Positions 17,596 through 25,653 of a stretch of DNA of 49,444 nucleotides are shown in pieces. A model generated the notes under the pieces. It saw nothing but the letters and a program-made list of their open reading frames with translations. It was not told the DNA's origin and made no database searches. The DNA lies in assembly GCA_900315105.1 (NCBI GenBank), contig OMXX01000040.1, positions 1-49,444 on the forward strand, in the 5' to 3' direction. A program made the position numbers and the translations under genes. The DNA is from an uncultured Prevotellaceae bacterium (lineage in GTDB: Bacteria > Bacteroidota > Bacteroidia > Bacteroidales > Bacteroidaceae). Position 1 is the first letter of the stretch. The number at the start of each line of letters is the position of its first letter.

Positions 17596-17757
17596 AAATT
17601 TTAATTGTTTTTTATCCCAATACTCTAAAATTAGATAAAAGAAATTTCAATGATAAAATTTTCTACATATTAATAACTTATCCTCTTGGGACGCATATCA
17701 AGTCATGCGTAATGCCTCTTGATTTTGTAATCTCAGAGTAAAACTATGTAAAATTCA

Positions 17758-17973
17758 CGAGAGTTTTTAGAGAGGGGGGTGCACTTTTGCCTATTTTTAC
17801 CCTTTTGCCTGCTGATTATCAGTAGTTTACAACGCGTGTACCCCCCTGATAATACATTTTGGGGGTACACTTCAAAGAGAGGGGGGGGGGCACGCTTTGT
17901 TATTGCTTGATTTTCAGTGCGTTATATCTCTAAAATGGCCAAAAGTGCACCCCCCTCTCGCAAAACTCTCTCG
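17758..17973. repeat. G/C-run palindrome with a G10 tract
   Basis: The outer arms contain a perfect 20-base inverted repeat (17770-17789 and 17940-17959, core GAGAGGGGGGTGCAC). Inside is a second perfect pair, GTGTACCCCC / GGGGGTACAC (17836-17845 and 17861-17870, loop 15). A run of ten Gs lies at 17881-17890. No open reading frame uses the region, which fills much of the gap 17522-18130 together with the 11-base array that follows. Confidence 0.7.
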
Positions 17974-17997
17974 AAAAATATTTTTCGTTTGCTTCAG

Positions 17998-18110
17998 GTC
18001 CGCTTCTCCTTCGCTTCTAATCCGTTTCAAATCCGTTGTAAGTCCGTTCCATAGTATGGGAGCTGAATGGGAGTTACATGGGAGTCACATGGGACTTACT
18101 ACGGACTCTC
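17998..18110. repeat. 11-base-period array that inverts at its centre
   Basis: Five units of the type GTCCGCTTCTC, CTTCGCTTCTA, ATCCGTTTCAA, ATCCGTTGTAA, GTCCGTTCCAT are followed by AGT and five units of roughly complementary type: ATGGGAGCTGA, ATGGGAGTTAC, ATGGGAGTCAC, ATGGGACTTAC, TACGGACTCTC. The 11-base period is exact on each side. It ends 20 bases from the CYTH gene stop. Confidence 0.75.
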
Positions 18111-18130
18111 TACAAACGCACTTTATGGTG

Positions 18131-18625
18131 CTATTGATATTCTTCCGGGAGTTCATCCTTCCAGTTAGGATAGGGATCAGAGAGGAGATGGGAGTTGTAG
18201 AAATGGCGGTTGCCTGTTACCTCCGGGCCGAGGAATGACGGACGGTCGAAAAGCTCGTCTTCATTCGTGAGCTCCACTTCGGCAAAGAGAAGGCCTTCGT
18301 TAGCTCCATGAAACTCGTCAACCTCGAAGGTGTGTCCGCCGAATGGCACAAGCCAGCGGGTCTTATCGACAACGCCTCCACGACATAGCTTCAGCATCTC
18401 AAGCGCATCTTCCTTTGGAATCTCGCGCTCAAACTCGTATCTTGACATACCACCGTTAAGGGATGGTCCCTTGATGGTGAGGTATGCCTTCTCGTCACGA
18501 AGTCTTATGCGAACAGTGGCTCCCTTGCAAGCCATATATCCCTGTTGGATATGTGAGTGCGAGGAAGCCATTGTCTTGAAAGACCCGTCCTTTGAAACAA
18601 GGAATTTTCTTTCTATTTCAAGCAT
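18131..18625 (-). CDS. CYTH domain protein
   Basis: 164 residues, a complete CYTH (triphosphate tunnel) domain. The defining EIERKF motif is at residues 3-8, followed by GATVRIRLRDEKAYLTIKG, SRYEFEREIP, KTRWLVPFGGHTFEVDEF and LFAEVEL, the alternating charged residues that line the tunnel and bind metal and triphosphate. Bacterial single-domain members hydrolyse inorganic triphosphate or thiamine triphosphate; the substrate here is not determined. It starts 7 bases after the stop of a 51-residue membrane protein gene on the same strand. Confidence 0.9.
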   Translation of the reverse strand: MLEIERKFLVSKDGSFKTMASSHSHIQQGYMACKGATVRIRLRDEKAYLTIKGPSLNGGMSRYEFEREIPKEDALEMLKLCRGGVVDKTRWLVPFGGHTFEVDEFHGANEGLLFAEVELTNEDELFDRPSFLGPEVTGNRHFYNSHLLSDPYPNWKDELPEEYQ

Positions 18626-18632
18626 GGGAGGA

Positions 18633-18788
18633 TTAACTCATCATAAAGCAACTGAATATGGTGAATGCGATTCCAAGTCCAATGAGGACTCCGATAATCC
18701 AGCCAATGACCTTGTTACCTTCCTTTTCTTGCTTTGCTGCATAGGCTGCACGCTTTGCGTTGCCTGCTACTTTCTTTTCTTTGCTCAT
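18633..18788 (-). CDS. 51-residue single-pass membrane protein
   Basis: A short gene: a Lys/Ala-rich N-terminal half (MSKEKKVAGNAKRAAYAAKQ) followed by a hydrophobic helix at about residues 28-46 (IGWIIGVLIGLGIAFTIF). The amphipathic basic part would lie on the cytoplasmic face. I do not recognise a named family. The clean gene structure, start within a plain leader and a 7-base gap to the CYTH gene support a real, co-translated gene. Confidence 0.65.
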   Translation of the reverse strand: MSKEKKVAGNAKRAAYAAKQEKEGNKVIGWIIGVLIGLGIAFTIFSCFMMS

Positions 18789-18824
18789 AGTAAATATAGT
18801 TTTATTTAGTTATTAGTATTTTTT

Positions 18825-18940
18825 AGTGAAGAGTGAAAAGTGAAGAATTTAAATTACCTTTTATTGCCAAAGGGTGATTGATGACCTTAAACTGCAATAC
18901 AAACTTAAATTTTTCACTCTTAGTTCTTCACTCTTCACTT
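18825..18940. repeat. Heptamer-ended repeat element, copy 1 (downstream of prfB)
   Basis: The left end has AGTGAAG AGTGAAA AGTGAAG (18825-18845); the right end has the inverse type TTCACTC TTAGTTC TTCACTC TTCACTT (18913-18940). Between them is a roughly 67-base core that begins AATTTAAATTAC and ends CAATACAAACTTAAATTTT. The same element, in the same orientation, lies at 20079-20201 on the other side of prfB. Confidence 0.75.
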
Positions 18941-18946
18941 TCAGAT

Positions 18947-20065
18947 TTATTCATCCACAACAGGGAATTCCATAAGGTATGCCTTGATGAAACCGTCGAT
19001 TTTTCCGTCCATTACACCATCAACGTCTGTTGTCTGGTAGTTGGTGCGGTGATCTTTTACACGACGGTCATCGAATACATAGGAACGTATCTGAGAACCC
19101 CATTCTATCTTCTTCTTTCCTGCCTCAATCTTTGCCTGAGCCTCGAGGCGCTTCTTCATAGCACGGTCGTAGAGCTGTGACTTGAGCAGTCGCATGGCAT
19201 TTTCTCGGTTCTGCTGTTGCTTACGGCTCTCGGTATTGGCGATGAGGATTTCCTCTTCCTCGCCTGTGTCAGGGTCTTGATACATATATCGTATACGTAC
19301 ACCCGTCTCAACCTTGTTCACATTCTGACCACCGGCACCGCTTGAACGGAAGGTATCCCAGCTAACGCGGGCAGGATCTACATAAACCTCGATGGTATCG
19401 TCGATGAGAGGAGAGACGAAGACAGAGGCAAAACTTGTCATTCGCTTTCCCTGTGCGTTGAATGGGCTTACGCGGACAAGACGATGAACGCCCGACTCGC
19501 TCTTCAGATATCCGTAGGCATATTCGCCACCTTCAATCTCCATAGTAACAGACTTGATTCCTGCCTCGTCAGCCTCTTCCAAATCGCTGATAGTAACCTT
19601 GTAGCCGTGAGTCTCTGCCCAGCGCATATACATACGCCAAAGCATTGAAGCCCAGTCTTGTGCCTCTGTACCGCCCGCACCAGAGTTGATTTTCAGTACG
19701 CAAGCCATAGGGTCCTCTTTCTGACGAAGCATATTGCGAAGTTCAAGGTCCTCGATGGCTTTAAGGGCACGCTCGTAGTCGGCATCCACTTCCTCTTCCG
19801 TCACCATTTCATCGCGGTAGAACTCCATAGCGAGGGCAAGCTCGTCGGTAGCAGTTCTGACCTCTTCATAGCCGTCAAGCCATTTCTTGATGTCCTTAAC
19901 GAGTTTCATCTGCTCCTGGGCACGCTCAGGGTCTTCCCAGAAATCGGGAGCCTGAGTGCGGAGGTCTTCCTCCTCAAATTCTACTTTCTTCTTTTCGATG
20001 TCGAGATAGCGGTAAAGCGCGTCTGCTCGGTCTTGAATATCCTTTAATTGGTCTGCTGTGATCAT
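18947..20065 (-). CDS. prfB: Peptide chain release factor 2
   Basis: 372 residues. The SPF tripeptide anticodon typical of RF2 is in VRVSPFNAQGKR and the catalytic GGQ in SSGAGGQNVNKVETG. It terminates translation at UGA and UAA. At the position where many bacteria have the programmed +1 frameshift (E. coli RGYLDYDAKK), the gene here reads straight through: CGC TAT CTC GAC ATC, coding RYLDIEKKK without an in-frame UGA. The start at 20065 (MITADQLKDIQ) is chosen because the frame upstream is repeat-derived (SSLFTIHYSLN). It is flanked on both sides by copies of one repeat element. Confidence 0.95.
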   Translation of the reverse strand: MITADQLKDIQDRADALYRYLDIEKKKVEFEEEDLRTQAPDFWEDPERAQEQMKLVKDIKKWLDGYEEVRTATDELALAMEFYRDEMVTEEEVDADYERALKAIEDLELRNMLRQKEDPMACVLKINSGAGGTEAQDWASMLWRMYMRWAETHGYKVTISDLEEADEAGIKSVTMEIEGGEYAYGYLKSESGVHRLVRVSPFNAQGKRMTSFASVFVSPLIDDTIEVYVDPARVSWDTFRSSGAGGQNVNKVETGVRIRYMYQDPDTGEEEEILIANTESRKQQQNRENAMRLLKSQLYDRAMKKRLEAQAKIEAGKKKIEWGSQIRSYVFDDRRVKDHRTNYQTTDVDGVMDGKIDGFIKAYLMEFPVVDE

Positions 20066-20078
20066 ATATTTGCAATTA

Positions 20079-20201
20079 AGTGAATAGTGAATAGTGAAGA
20101 GTGAAGAATTTAAATTACATTTTATCGCGAACGGGCGATTAACGGCTTGAAACGGCAATACAAACTTAAATTTTTCACTCTTAACTTTTCACTCTTAACT
20201 C
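20079..20201. repeat. Heptamer-ended repeat element, copy 2 (upstream of prfB)
   Basis: The left end is AGTGAAT AGTGAAT AGTGAAG AGTGAAG (20079-20106); the right end is TTCACTC TTAACTT TTCACTC TTAACTC (20174-20201). The core matches copy 1 with scattered substitutions. It occupies almost the entire gap between the acyl-CoA ligase stop and the prfB start, so any prfB promoter must lie in it or further upstream. Confidence 0.75.
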
Positions 20202-20209
20202 TTCTGAAT

Positions 20210-22018
20210 CTATTCTTTGTACATTTCCTCGATAACGTCTGCGTAGTTCTTGTAAATGACGCCACGACGGCTCTTGAGAGTATTTGTAAGCTCGCCAGAC
20301 TCCATTGTGAACGGCTTTGTGAGAAGAGTGAATCTCTTCACCTGCTCGTAGCCGGCAAGTCCCTGCTGAAGGGTGTTGATGCGCTCTGTGAGCATCTTGA
20401 TAATCTTCGGGTTTGTGCAGAGGTCTTTGCGGCCGTCGAATGGGATGTTGTGCTCACGGGCGTATTCCTCAAGGAATGAGTAGGCAGGAACGATGAGCGC
20501 GGATACGAACTTGCGCTGGTCGGCTATGATAACGATCTGCTCTACGTATTTATCCACGAGAAGTTTTGCCTCTACAGCCTGTGGAGCCACGTATTTACCG
20601 TTGGATGTCTTGAAGAGATCCTTTATTCGCTCTGTGATGTAAAGCTCGCCATCTTTCAGATAGCCGGCATCACCGGTATGGAAATATCCGTCTTCGGTGA
20701 AAGCCTCTGCGTTGAGATGGTCTCGCTTGTAATATCCCTTTGTAATTGTAGGACCTTTGAGAAGAATCTCGCTGTTCTCGCCAATCTTGATGTCGATGCC
20801 CTCTATCGGGCGGCCTATAGAGCCTATGGTGAACGGCTCGTCGCGATGGTCGCAAGAAACGGTAGCAAGGCTCTCTGTGAGTCCGTAGCCGACAATCATA
20901 TTAATACCGATGGAATGGACGAATACCTCCACTTCAGGAGATACGGTAGCACCGGCTGTAGGGAAGATGTTCGGCTTGAGAAGACCGAGTTCCTTACGGA
21001 TAAGCGAGAGTACGGTTTTGTTTGCTATCTTGTATTTCAGGGCAAGTCCGATTGGCGGGCGCTTGCCGTTTGCACGATATTCTATGTTGTAGCGGGCACC
21101 AAGGTCGAGAGCTCCGAGAAGGAGTTTTCTCTGGAAAGGAGAGATCTTATCCATCTTTTCCTGTACGCCGGCATATACCTTTTCCCAGAATCGCGGAACG
21201 GCAGACATACAGGTAGGGTTGGTCTCGCGCATCGACTTCTGAATCTCACGAGGATTGGTGTTGATGATAAGCGTAGCGCCTTCGTAGAGAGAGAGGAAAT
21301 CCCATCCACGCTCGAAGATATGGGTGATGGGAAGGAAGGTGATGACGCGGTCGCTTTCCCCAACAGGCACGCATTTGTCGTTTGCCTTTATGGCTGCGTG
21401 GAACTGACTATAGGTGAGCATTACGCCCTTGCTGTCACCAGAAGTGCCTGATGTGTAGAGAATGTTTGCAAGGTCTTCCTCATTTGCCTGTTTCCAAAGG
21501 TTTTCCACTTCTGTCTGACGCGGATAGCCGTCAGCCATTTTGAGAAGGTCGGAGAAATATATGGATGTGGTGTCGTGGTTGGCACGTACAACCGATGGGT
21601 CATAGATGATGATACGCTCAAGTGGCGGACAAAGAGCCTGAACGCGACGAGCCTTGTCGTATTGCTCCTGTTCGCCTACGAAGAGGATGCGTATTGAGGC
21701 ATCGTTGATGACATACTGAATCTGCTCTTCGCTACTTGTTGCATAGAAAGGAATTGTAACTGCACGGATACCGAATGCTCCGAAGTCGGAACAGATGTAC
21801 TGAAAACAATTCTGGGAGAATACGCCGATATTCTCCTGCACATGTACACCAAGATTAAGAAGGGCGTTGGAAACACGCTTAACCTTCTCGGCAAATCCTT
21901 TCCAGGATATTTCCTTCCAAGTAGCACCACCGAACTCACGGTAAACGAATACGGTTCTGTCACCGTATTTCTTTGCCTGTGCATAAGGAAGTTGAGATAG
22001 ATGGCATTTTGTAAGCAT
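20210..22018 (-). CDS. AMP-dependent long-chain fatty acid-CoA ligase
   Basis: 602 residues of the ANL superfamily. The AMP-binding signature ILYTSGTSGDSKGVMLTY lies near residue 185; others are FLPITHIFERG, GYGLTESLATVSCD and the hinge YITERIKDLFKTSNGKYVAP. It would activate a long-chain fatty acid to acyl-AMP and then acyl-CoA at the inner face of the membrane. The start at 22018 (MLTKCHLSQLPY) is the family-typical one; the 36 codons upstream are hydrophobic but A/T-rich leader. A TATTTTTG -7 element lies on the minus strand at 22046-22053. Confidence 0.9.
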   Translation of the reverse strand: MLTKCHLSQLPYAQAKKYGDRTVFVYREFGGATWKEISWKGFAEKVKRVSNALLNLGVHVQENIGVFSQNCFQYICSDFGAFGIRAVTIPFYATSSEEQIQYVINDASIRILFVGEQEQYDKARRVQALCPPLERIIIYDPSVVRANHDTTSIYFSDLLKMADGYPRQTEVENLWKQANEEDLANILYTSGTSGDSKGVMLTYSQFHAAIKANDKCVPVGESDRVITFLPITHIFERGWDFLSLYEGATLIINTNPREIQKSMRETNPTCMSAVPRFWEKVYAGVQEKMDKISPFQRKLLLGALDLGARYNIEYRANGKRPPIGLALKYKIANKTVLSLIRKELGLLKPNIFPTAGATVSPEVEVFVHSIGINMIVGYGLTESLATVSCDHRDEPFTIGSIGRPIEGIDIKIGENSEILLKGPTITKGYYKRDHLNAEAFTEDGYFHTGDAGYLKDGELYITERIKDLFKTSNGKYVAPQAVEAKLLVDKYVEQIVIIADQRKFVSALIVPAYSFLEEYAREHNIPFDGRKDLCTNPKIIKMLTERINTLQQGLAGYEQVKRFTLLTKPFTMESGELTNTLKSRRGVIYKNYADVIEEMYKE

Positions 22019-22177
22019 AATCCAGTTTGATGTTAATATTAAATGCAAAAATAATAAATTAAGTCGAAATAAGGAAATGATAAAGGTGTTTTTTTGTGTT
22101 TGAAGTGGAAAAAAGAGAGAAAACACTCTATTATGTGCAGATTTTTATGTAAGTTTGCAGTCTCAAAACAAGAAATT

Positions 22178-23236
22178 ATGACAACAGAAGAACTTACTCA
22201 AGAAGCTGTTTCGCTTCTTCAGAGACTCATAGCAACGCCAAGCGTAAGTCGTGATGAAGGCAAGGCCGCCGACATTATGCAGGAGGCGATGGAATCATAC
22301 GGTTTCACCCCGACACGTGTCGGAAATAATCTTTGGATTCAGTCTGAGGATTGGTCGGATAACAGGCCTACATTATTGCTCAATGCACATATTGACACGG
22401 TGAAACCGGTAGCCTCATGGACTCGTGATCCTTTTGCCCCGACTATCGAGGGTGATACTCTGTATGGTCTTGGGAGTAATGACTGCGGCGGTGGACTCGT
22501 GTCGCTTCTTCAGGTGTTCAGGGAACTTGTGAACAGCAAGAAATCATTGCCTTATAACCTTGTCTATTTGGCTTCATGTGAGGAGGAAGTGAGTGGCGTG
22601 AATGGTATCAGAAACGTTATCGACAAGTTGCCTGAGATTGATGTCGCCATCGTGGGAGAGCCGACGGGAATGCAACCAGCCGTAGCAGAGAAAGGACTTA
22701 TGGTAATCGACATGACTGCTCATGGAAAATCTGGTCATGCGGCTCGTGGAGAGGGTATCAATGCCATCTATGAGGCACTTGATGACATGTGTTGGGTAAG
22801 AAACTATAAGTATCAGAAGGTGAGTGATTTCCTTGGTCCTACGGTTATGAATCTTACTGTGGTGAATAGCGGTACTCAGCATAATGTCATTCCTGATGAA
22901 TGTAAGATGATTGTTGATGTACGTACAAATGAGAACTATGACAACGAGGAAGTGTTCCGATTCATTGACGAGCATACGAAGAGCGACTGTAAGGCACGCT
23001 CATATCATTTGCGTTCTTCAAAGATAAGTCTTGACCATCCGATTGTGAAGCGTTGTGTGGCTATGGGTAAGAAGCCTTTTGGTTCGCCAACGCTGAGTGA
23101 TCAGGCTCTCATGCCTTGGGAGTCGTTCAAACTTGGTCCGGGAGAGTCTTCACGCTCTCATAGTGCCGATGAGTTTATAAGGATTTCAGAGATAAGAGAT
23201 GCGATAGAGACGTATATCCGCCTCATAGCAGATTAG
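22178..23236 (+). CDS. M20 family metallohydrolase, ArgE-type deacylase
   Basis: 352 residues. Zinc ligands are in LLLNAHIDTV, GLGSNDCGGG, ASCEEEVSG and VGEPTG, with the dimerisation domain between about 170 and 280 and a closing SRSHSADEFI. M20 enzymes of this size in Bacteroidales include the desuccinylase/deacetylase of arginine synthesis (acting on N-acylornithine or N-acylcitrulline). With ArgB in the same window this role is plausible, but dipeptidase function is possible. A TAAGTTTG -7 element at 22150-22157 supports the start at 22178. It is transcribed divergently from the acyl-CoA ligase and convergently with dprA. Confidence 0.82.
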   Translation: MTTEELTQEAVSLLQRLIATPSVSRDEGKAADIMQEAMESYGFTPTRVGNNLWIQSEDWSDNRPTLLLNAHIDTVKPVASWTRDPFAPTIEGDTLYGLGSNDCGGGLVSLLQVFRELVNSKKSLPYNLVYLASCEEEVSGVNGIRNVIDKLPEIDVAIVGEPTGMQPAVAEKGLMVIDMTAHGKSGHAARGEGINAIYEALDDMCWVRNYKYQKVSDFLGPTVMNLTVVNSGTQHNVIPDECKMIVDVRTNENYDNEEVFRFIDEHTKSDCKARSYHLRSSKISLDHPIVKRCVAMGKKPFGSPTLSDQALMPWESFKLGPGESSRSHSADEFIRISEIRDAIETYIRLIAD

Positions 23237-23263
23237 TTTATTCGACTTTTACAAGTTTAGATT

Positions 23264-23502
23264 TGCCTGGAAGGCAATACTATGAGTAACCGAGGTGCAT
23301 ACTCGACGAAGGAGAGGATGCCCTCGGGTAGAAACTATCGCTATCTTAAATCAGCCTGGAAGGCTGTACCTTATTGACTTTCACGTATGAACTTTCGCGA
23401 TGTACTGCCCTCCAGGCAGAAGAAGGATTATGAGGCTTAATCCCCGCACATCCTCGTTTCACTCGTATGTACGGGGTTACTCATGGTATTGCCTTTCAGG
23501 CA
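23264..23502. repeat. Long imperfect palindrome between convergent genes
   Basis: The end arms, 23264-23291 and 23475-23502, match at 26 of 28 positions in inverted orientation (TGCCTGGAAGGCAATAC type). A second inner pair contains GCCTGGAAGGC and GCCCTCCAGGC. The element fills the gap between two converging stop codons and may serve as a bidirectional terminator. It resembles the element at 28572-28761 in its CCTGAAAGG hairpins. Confidence 0.7.
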
Positions 23503-23521
23503 ATTCCGAGTTTGCGAAGAA

Positions 23522-24640
23522 TCAACTCAACAAATGATAGCTTCCGCCCGCCATTGAGATGACGACACCATTCATCTCAAGCATGAAAAGGGCGGAATTT
23601 ATCGTTCCTATAGGGAGATTTGTGCGGATAGCGATTTCGTTAACGTGCAAATCTCTTTCTTTTAGTGCTTCAACAATAAGCGTTTCATCTGGTGAGAGAT
23701 TTGGGAATAATTCTCGTTCTATTCCCTCTTTTTTTGCCTTTTCCAGAATGAGGTCACTATTCCAGTTCATTTCCGTTATGAAATCCTCTGCGGAAGTGAT
23801 TAGTTGTGCCCCTTGTTTGCGTATAAGGTTATTACAACCTGCACTATATGGAGCATTTACGGCTCCTGGAAATGCGAATACATCTCGTGAATAACTGTTG
23901 GCAATATCGCAAGTGATGAGACCGCCACCTTTTGCTGCGCTCTCAACGAGAATGGTAGCATCGCTCATTCCGGCTACTATTCTGTTGCGCTGAACGAAGT
24001 TGCGTTTCTCAGGTCGTGTGCCGTGTGGATATTCTGACAATAACCCGCCATGAGCAACCATCTCCTTTGCTGTGTTACGATGTATGTTTGGATATATGGA
24101 ATCAAGTCCGTGAGCAAGAACACCGACGGTATCCATTCCGACCTTTAGGGCATTCCTATGGGCTTGTATATCCACGCCATAGGCAAGTCCGCTGATTACA
24201 AGAACATCTGGGTTCGTTTCGTGTAAATCCTCGATGAAATGGCGGATTATGTCTTGTCCATAGACTGTACATTGACGTGTGCCTATGATGCTTAAAACTT
24301 TTGCAGGATTGAGGTTTCCATTTCCGCAGAAATACAAAACAAGGGGAGCATCCTCACAATGGGTGAGGCGCTGGGGATAATTCTCATCACCGAAATGTAA
24401 AGCCTTGATGGAGTGTGCCTCGCAGAATTTCAGTTCCTGTTCTGCGAGGGCAAGGGCATCGTCAAGTCCGGAGAGCATCTGCTTCAAGTGAGGAGTTGCC
24501 TCTGGAATGACATTTTCGATATGCTTTCTATTCTCTACGATAGCCGTAGTCGATCCTGCCTCCTGATACAGCTGCATCAACTGAAGAGGAGAAATTTGTG
24601 GCTTCAGCATTGTAAGTGCTATTGCATTAAGTATTTCCAT
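23522..24640 (-). CDS. dprA: DNA processing protein DprA
   Basis: 372 residues. An N-terminal helical domain precedes the extended Rossmann core, with SIIGTRQCTVYG, VISGLAYGVDIQAHRNAL, GLDSIYPNIHR, LLSEYPHGTRPEKRNFVQRN and GGGLITCDIA. The C-terminal 60 residues form the winged helix of longer DprA proteins (DETLIVEALKERDLHVNEIA). DprA binds single-stranded DNA and loads RecA, protecting incoming DNA in transformation. It is 22 bases after the M28 lipoprotein gene on the same strand. Confidence 0.93.
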   Translation of the reverse strand: MEILNAIALTMLKPQISPLQLMQLYQEAGSTTAIVENRKHIENVIPEATPHLKQMLSGLDDALALAEQELKFCEAHSIKALHFGDENYPQRLTHCEDAPLVLYFCGNGNLNPAKVLSIIGTRQCTVYGQDIIRHFIEDLHETNPDVLVISGLAYGVDIQAHRNALKVGMDTVGVLAHGLDSIYPNIHRNTAKEMVAHGGLLSEYPHGTRPEKRNFVQRNRIVAGMSDATILVESAAKGGGLITCDIANSYSRDVFAFPGAVNAPYSAGCNNLIRKQGAQLITSAEDFITEMNWNSDLILEKAKKEGIERELFPNLSPDETLIVEALKERDLHVNEIAIRTNLPIGTINSALFMLEMNGVVISMAGGSYHLLS

Positions 24641-24662
24641 GAGATTATTGAGGTGTTAGTGA

Positions 24663-25643
24663 TTATTCAGAATATATGACTTGAATGAGCGTCTGTCCAA
24701 CAGCTTTCAAGGTATTGGCGTCGAGATGTTCCATGTCATCGTTGATTGTGTGCCATGTAGGACCGAAAGAACTCTGTCGGCAATCAGGATAGAAAGGAAT
24801 GATATCAACCGTTGGAATGCCTGCTTCGTTTACAGGTATGTGGTCGTCGGTTACACCTCCGCCAACTTCATTGGCAAACACGCTACTGAAACCTGCATGA
24901 CGGGCAGCAGACCATACCTTATCAACGATAGAAGCGGCATATCTCAGAGAGAAATGTTCTTGATATATTTTTGCGCCTTGTCCTCCTACCATGTCAAGGA
25001 GAATGCCAAACTGTGGATTGTAGCCTTCAGGAAGGTTCTTTGCCCAGTATTGTGCACCGAGAGCCCATGTCTTCTCGCTATCCTCATTCTTTTCTGCCCA
25101 TTGCGGAGTTCCGTAGTCCTCTGCATCGAAGCATACGAGGTCAACGCCGATTGCAAGTGTTGTGTCATTCTGAAGAAGACGAGCCACTTCAAGCATTACT
25201 CCTACGCCGGAAGCGCCATCGTTTGCAGCAAGTACAGGCTTATGCCAGTTGGTAGAGTCATGGTCGTTGTCAGCCCATGGACGGCTGTCCCAATGGGCGC
25301 AAATGAGAATGCGTCTCTCTGCCTGTGGGTTGAAATGAGCTATGATATTGGTAGAATGGAGTTTTGTGCCATCCCAACCTGTGAGATCTGCTTTTTGTGT
25401 CTCTACTTCCAGACCAAACCCCTTAAACTTATTGACAATCCATTCCTCACATAGGTCATGCGCCTTACTGTTCATTGTACGAGGTCCGAAGTCGCATTGT
25501 GCCTGACAATAAGCCATTGCAGAATCAGCAATGAAGGCAGGACCAACAGGATTGAGAACTTCCTCTACTTGCTTGTTGCTTTTACAAGAAGAGAAAAGTG
25601 TTGCTACTATGAGGAAACTAAGGAAAATGTATTTTCTGTTCAT
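24663..25643 (-). CDS. M28 family lipoprotein, glutaminyl cyclase-like
   Basis: 326 residues with a lipoprotein signal MNRKYIFLSFLIVATLFSSC. The M28 zinc site is visible: CAHWDSRPWAD (His), AANDGASGVG (Asp), CFDAEDYG (acidic pair), LLDMVGG (Asp) and VTDDHIPVNEAG (His). The spacing and the DSRPWAD motif are like glutaminyl-peptide cyclotransferases, which form N-terminal pyroglutamate on exported proteins; aminopeptidase activity is the alternative. The start at 25643 gives the signal peptide. It begins 10 bases after the peptidase fusion gene, suggesting co-transcription. Confidence 0.85.
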   Translation of the reverse strand: MNRKYIFLSFLIVATLFSSCKSNKQVEEVLNPVGPAFIADSAMAYCQAQCDFGPRTMNSKAHDLCEEWIVNKFKGFGLEVETQKADLTGWDGTKLHSTNIIAHFNPQAERRILICAHWDSRPWADNDHDSTNWHKPVLAANDGASGVGVMLEVARLLQNDTTLAIGVDLVCFDAEDYGTPQWAEKNEDSEKTWALGAQYWAKNLPEGYNPQFGILLDMVGGQGAKIYQEHFSLRYAASIVDKVWSAARHAGFSSVFANEVGGGVTDDHIPVNEAGIPTVDIIPFYPDCRQSSFGPTWHTINDDMEHLDANTLKAVGQTLIQVIYSE

Positions 25644-25653
25644 ATATAAGTTT

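Noticed and set aside
17881..17890. Phase-variable gene at the G10 tract
   Set aside because: No open reading frame of note crosses the tract; only an effect on neighbouring promoters remains possible.
20678..21451. 257-codon plus-strand frame inside the acyl-CoA ligase gene
   Set aside because: The minus strand encodes the clear AMP-binding enzyme over the same bases.
24681..25454. 257-codon plus-strand frame opposite the M28 gene
   Set aside because: It overlaps a complete lipoprotein peptidase with all metal ligands; no domain is seen in the shadow frame.
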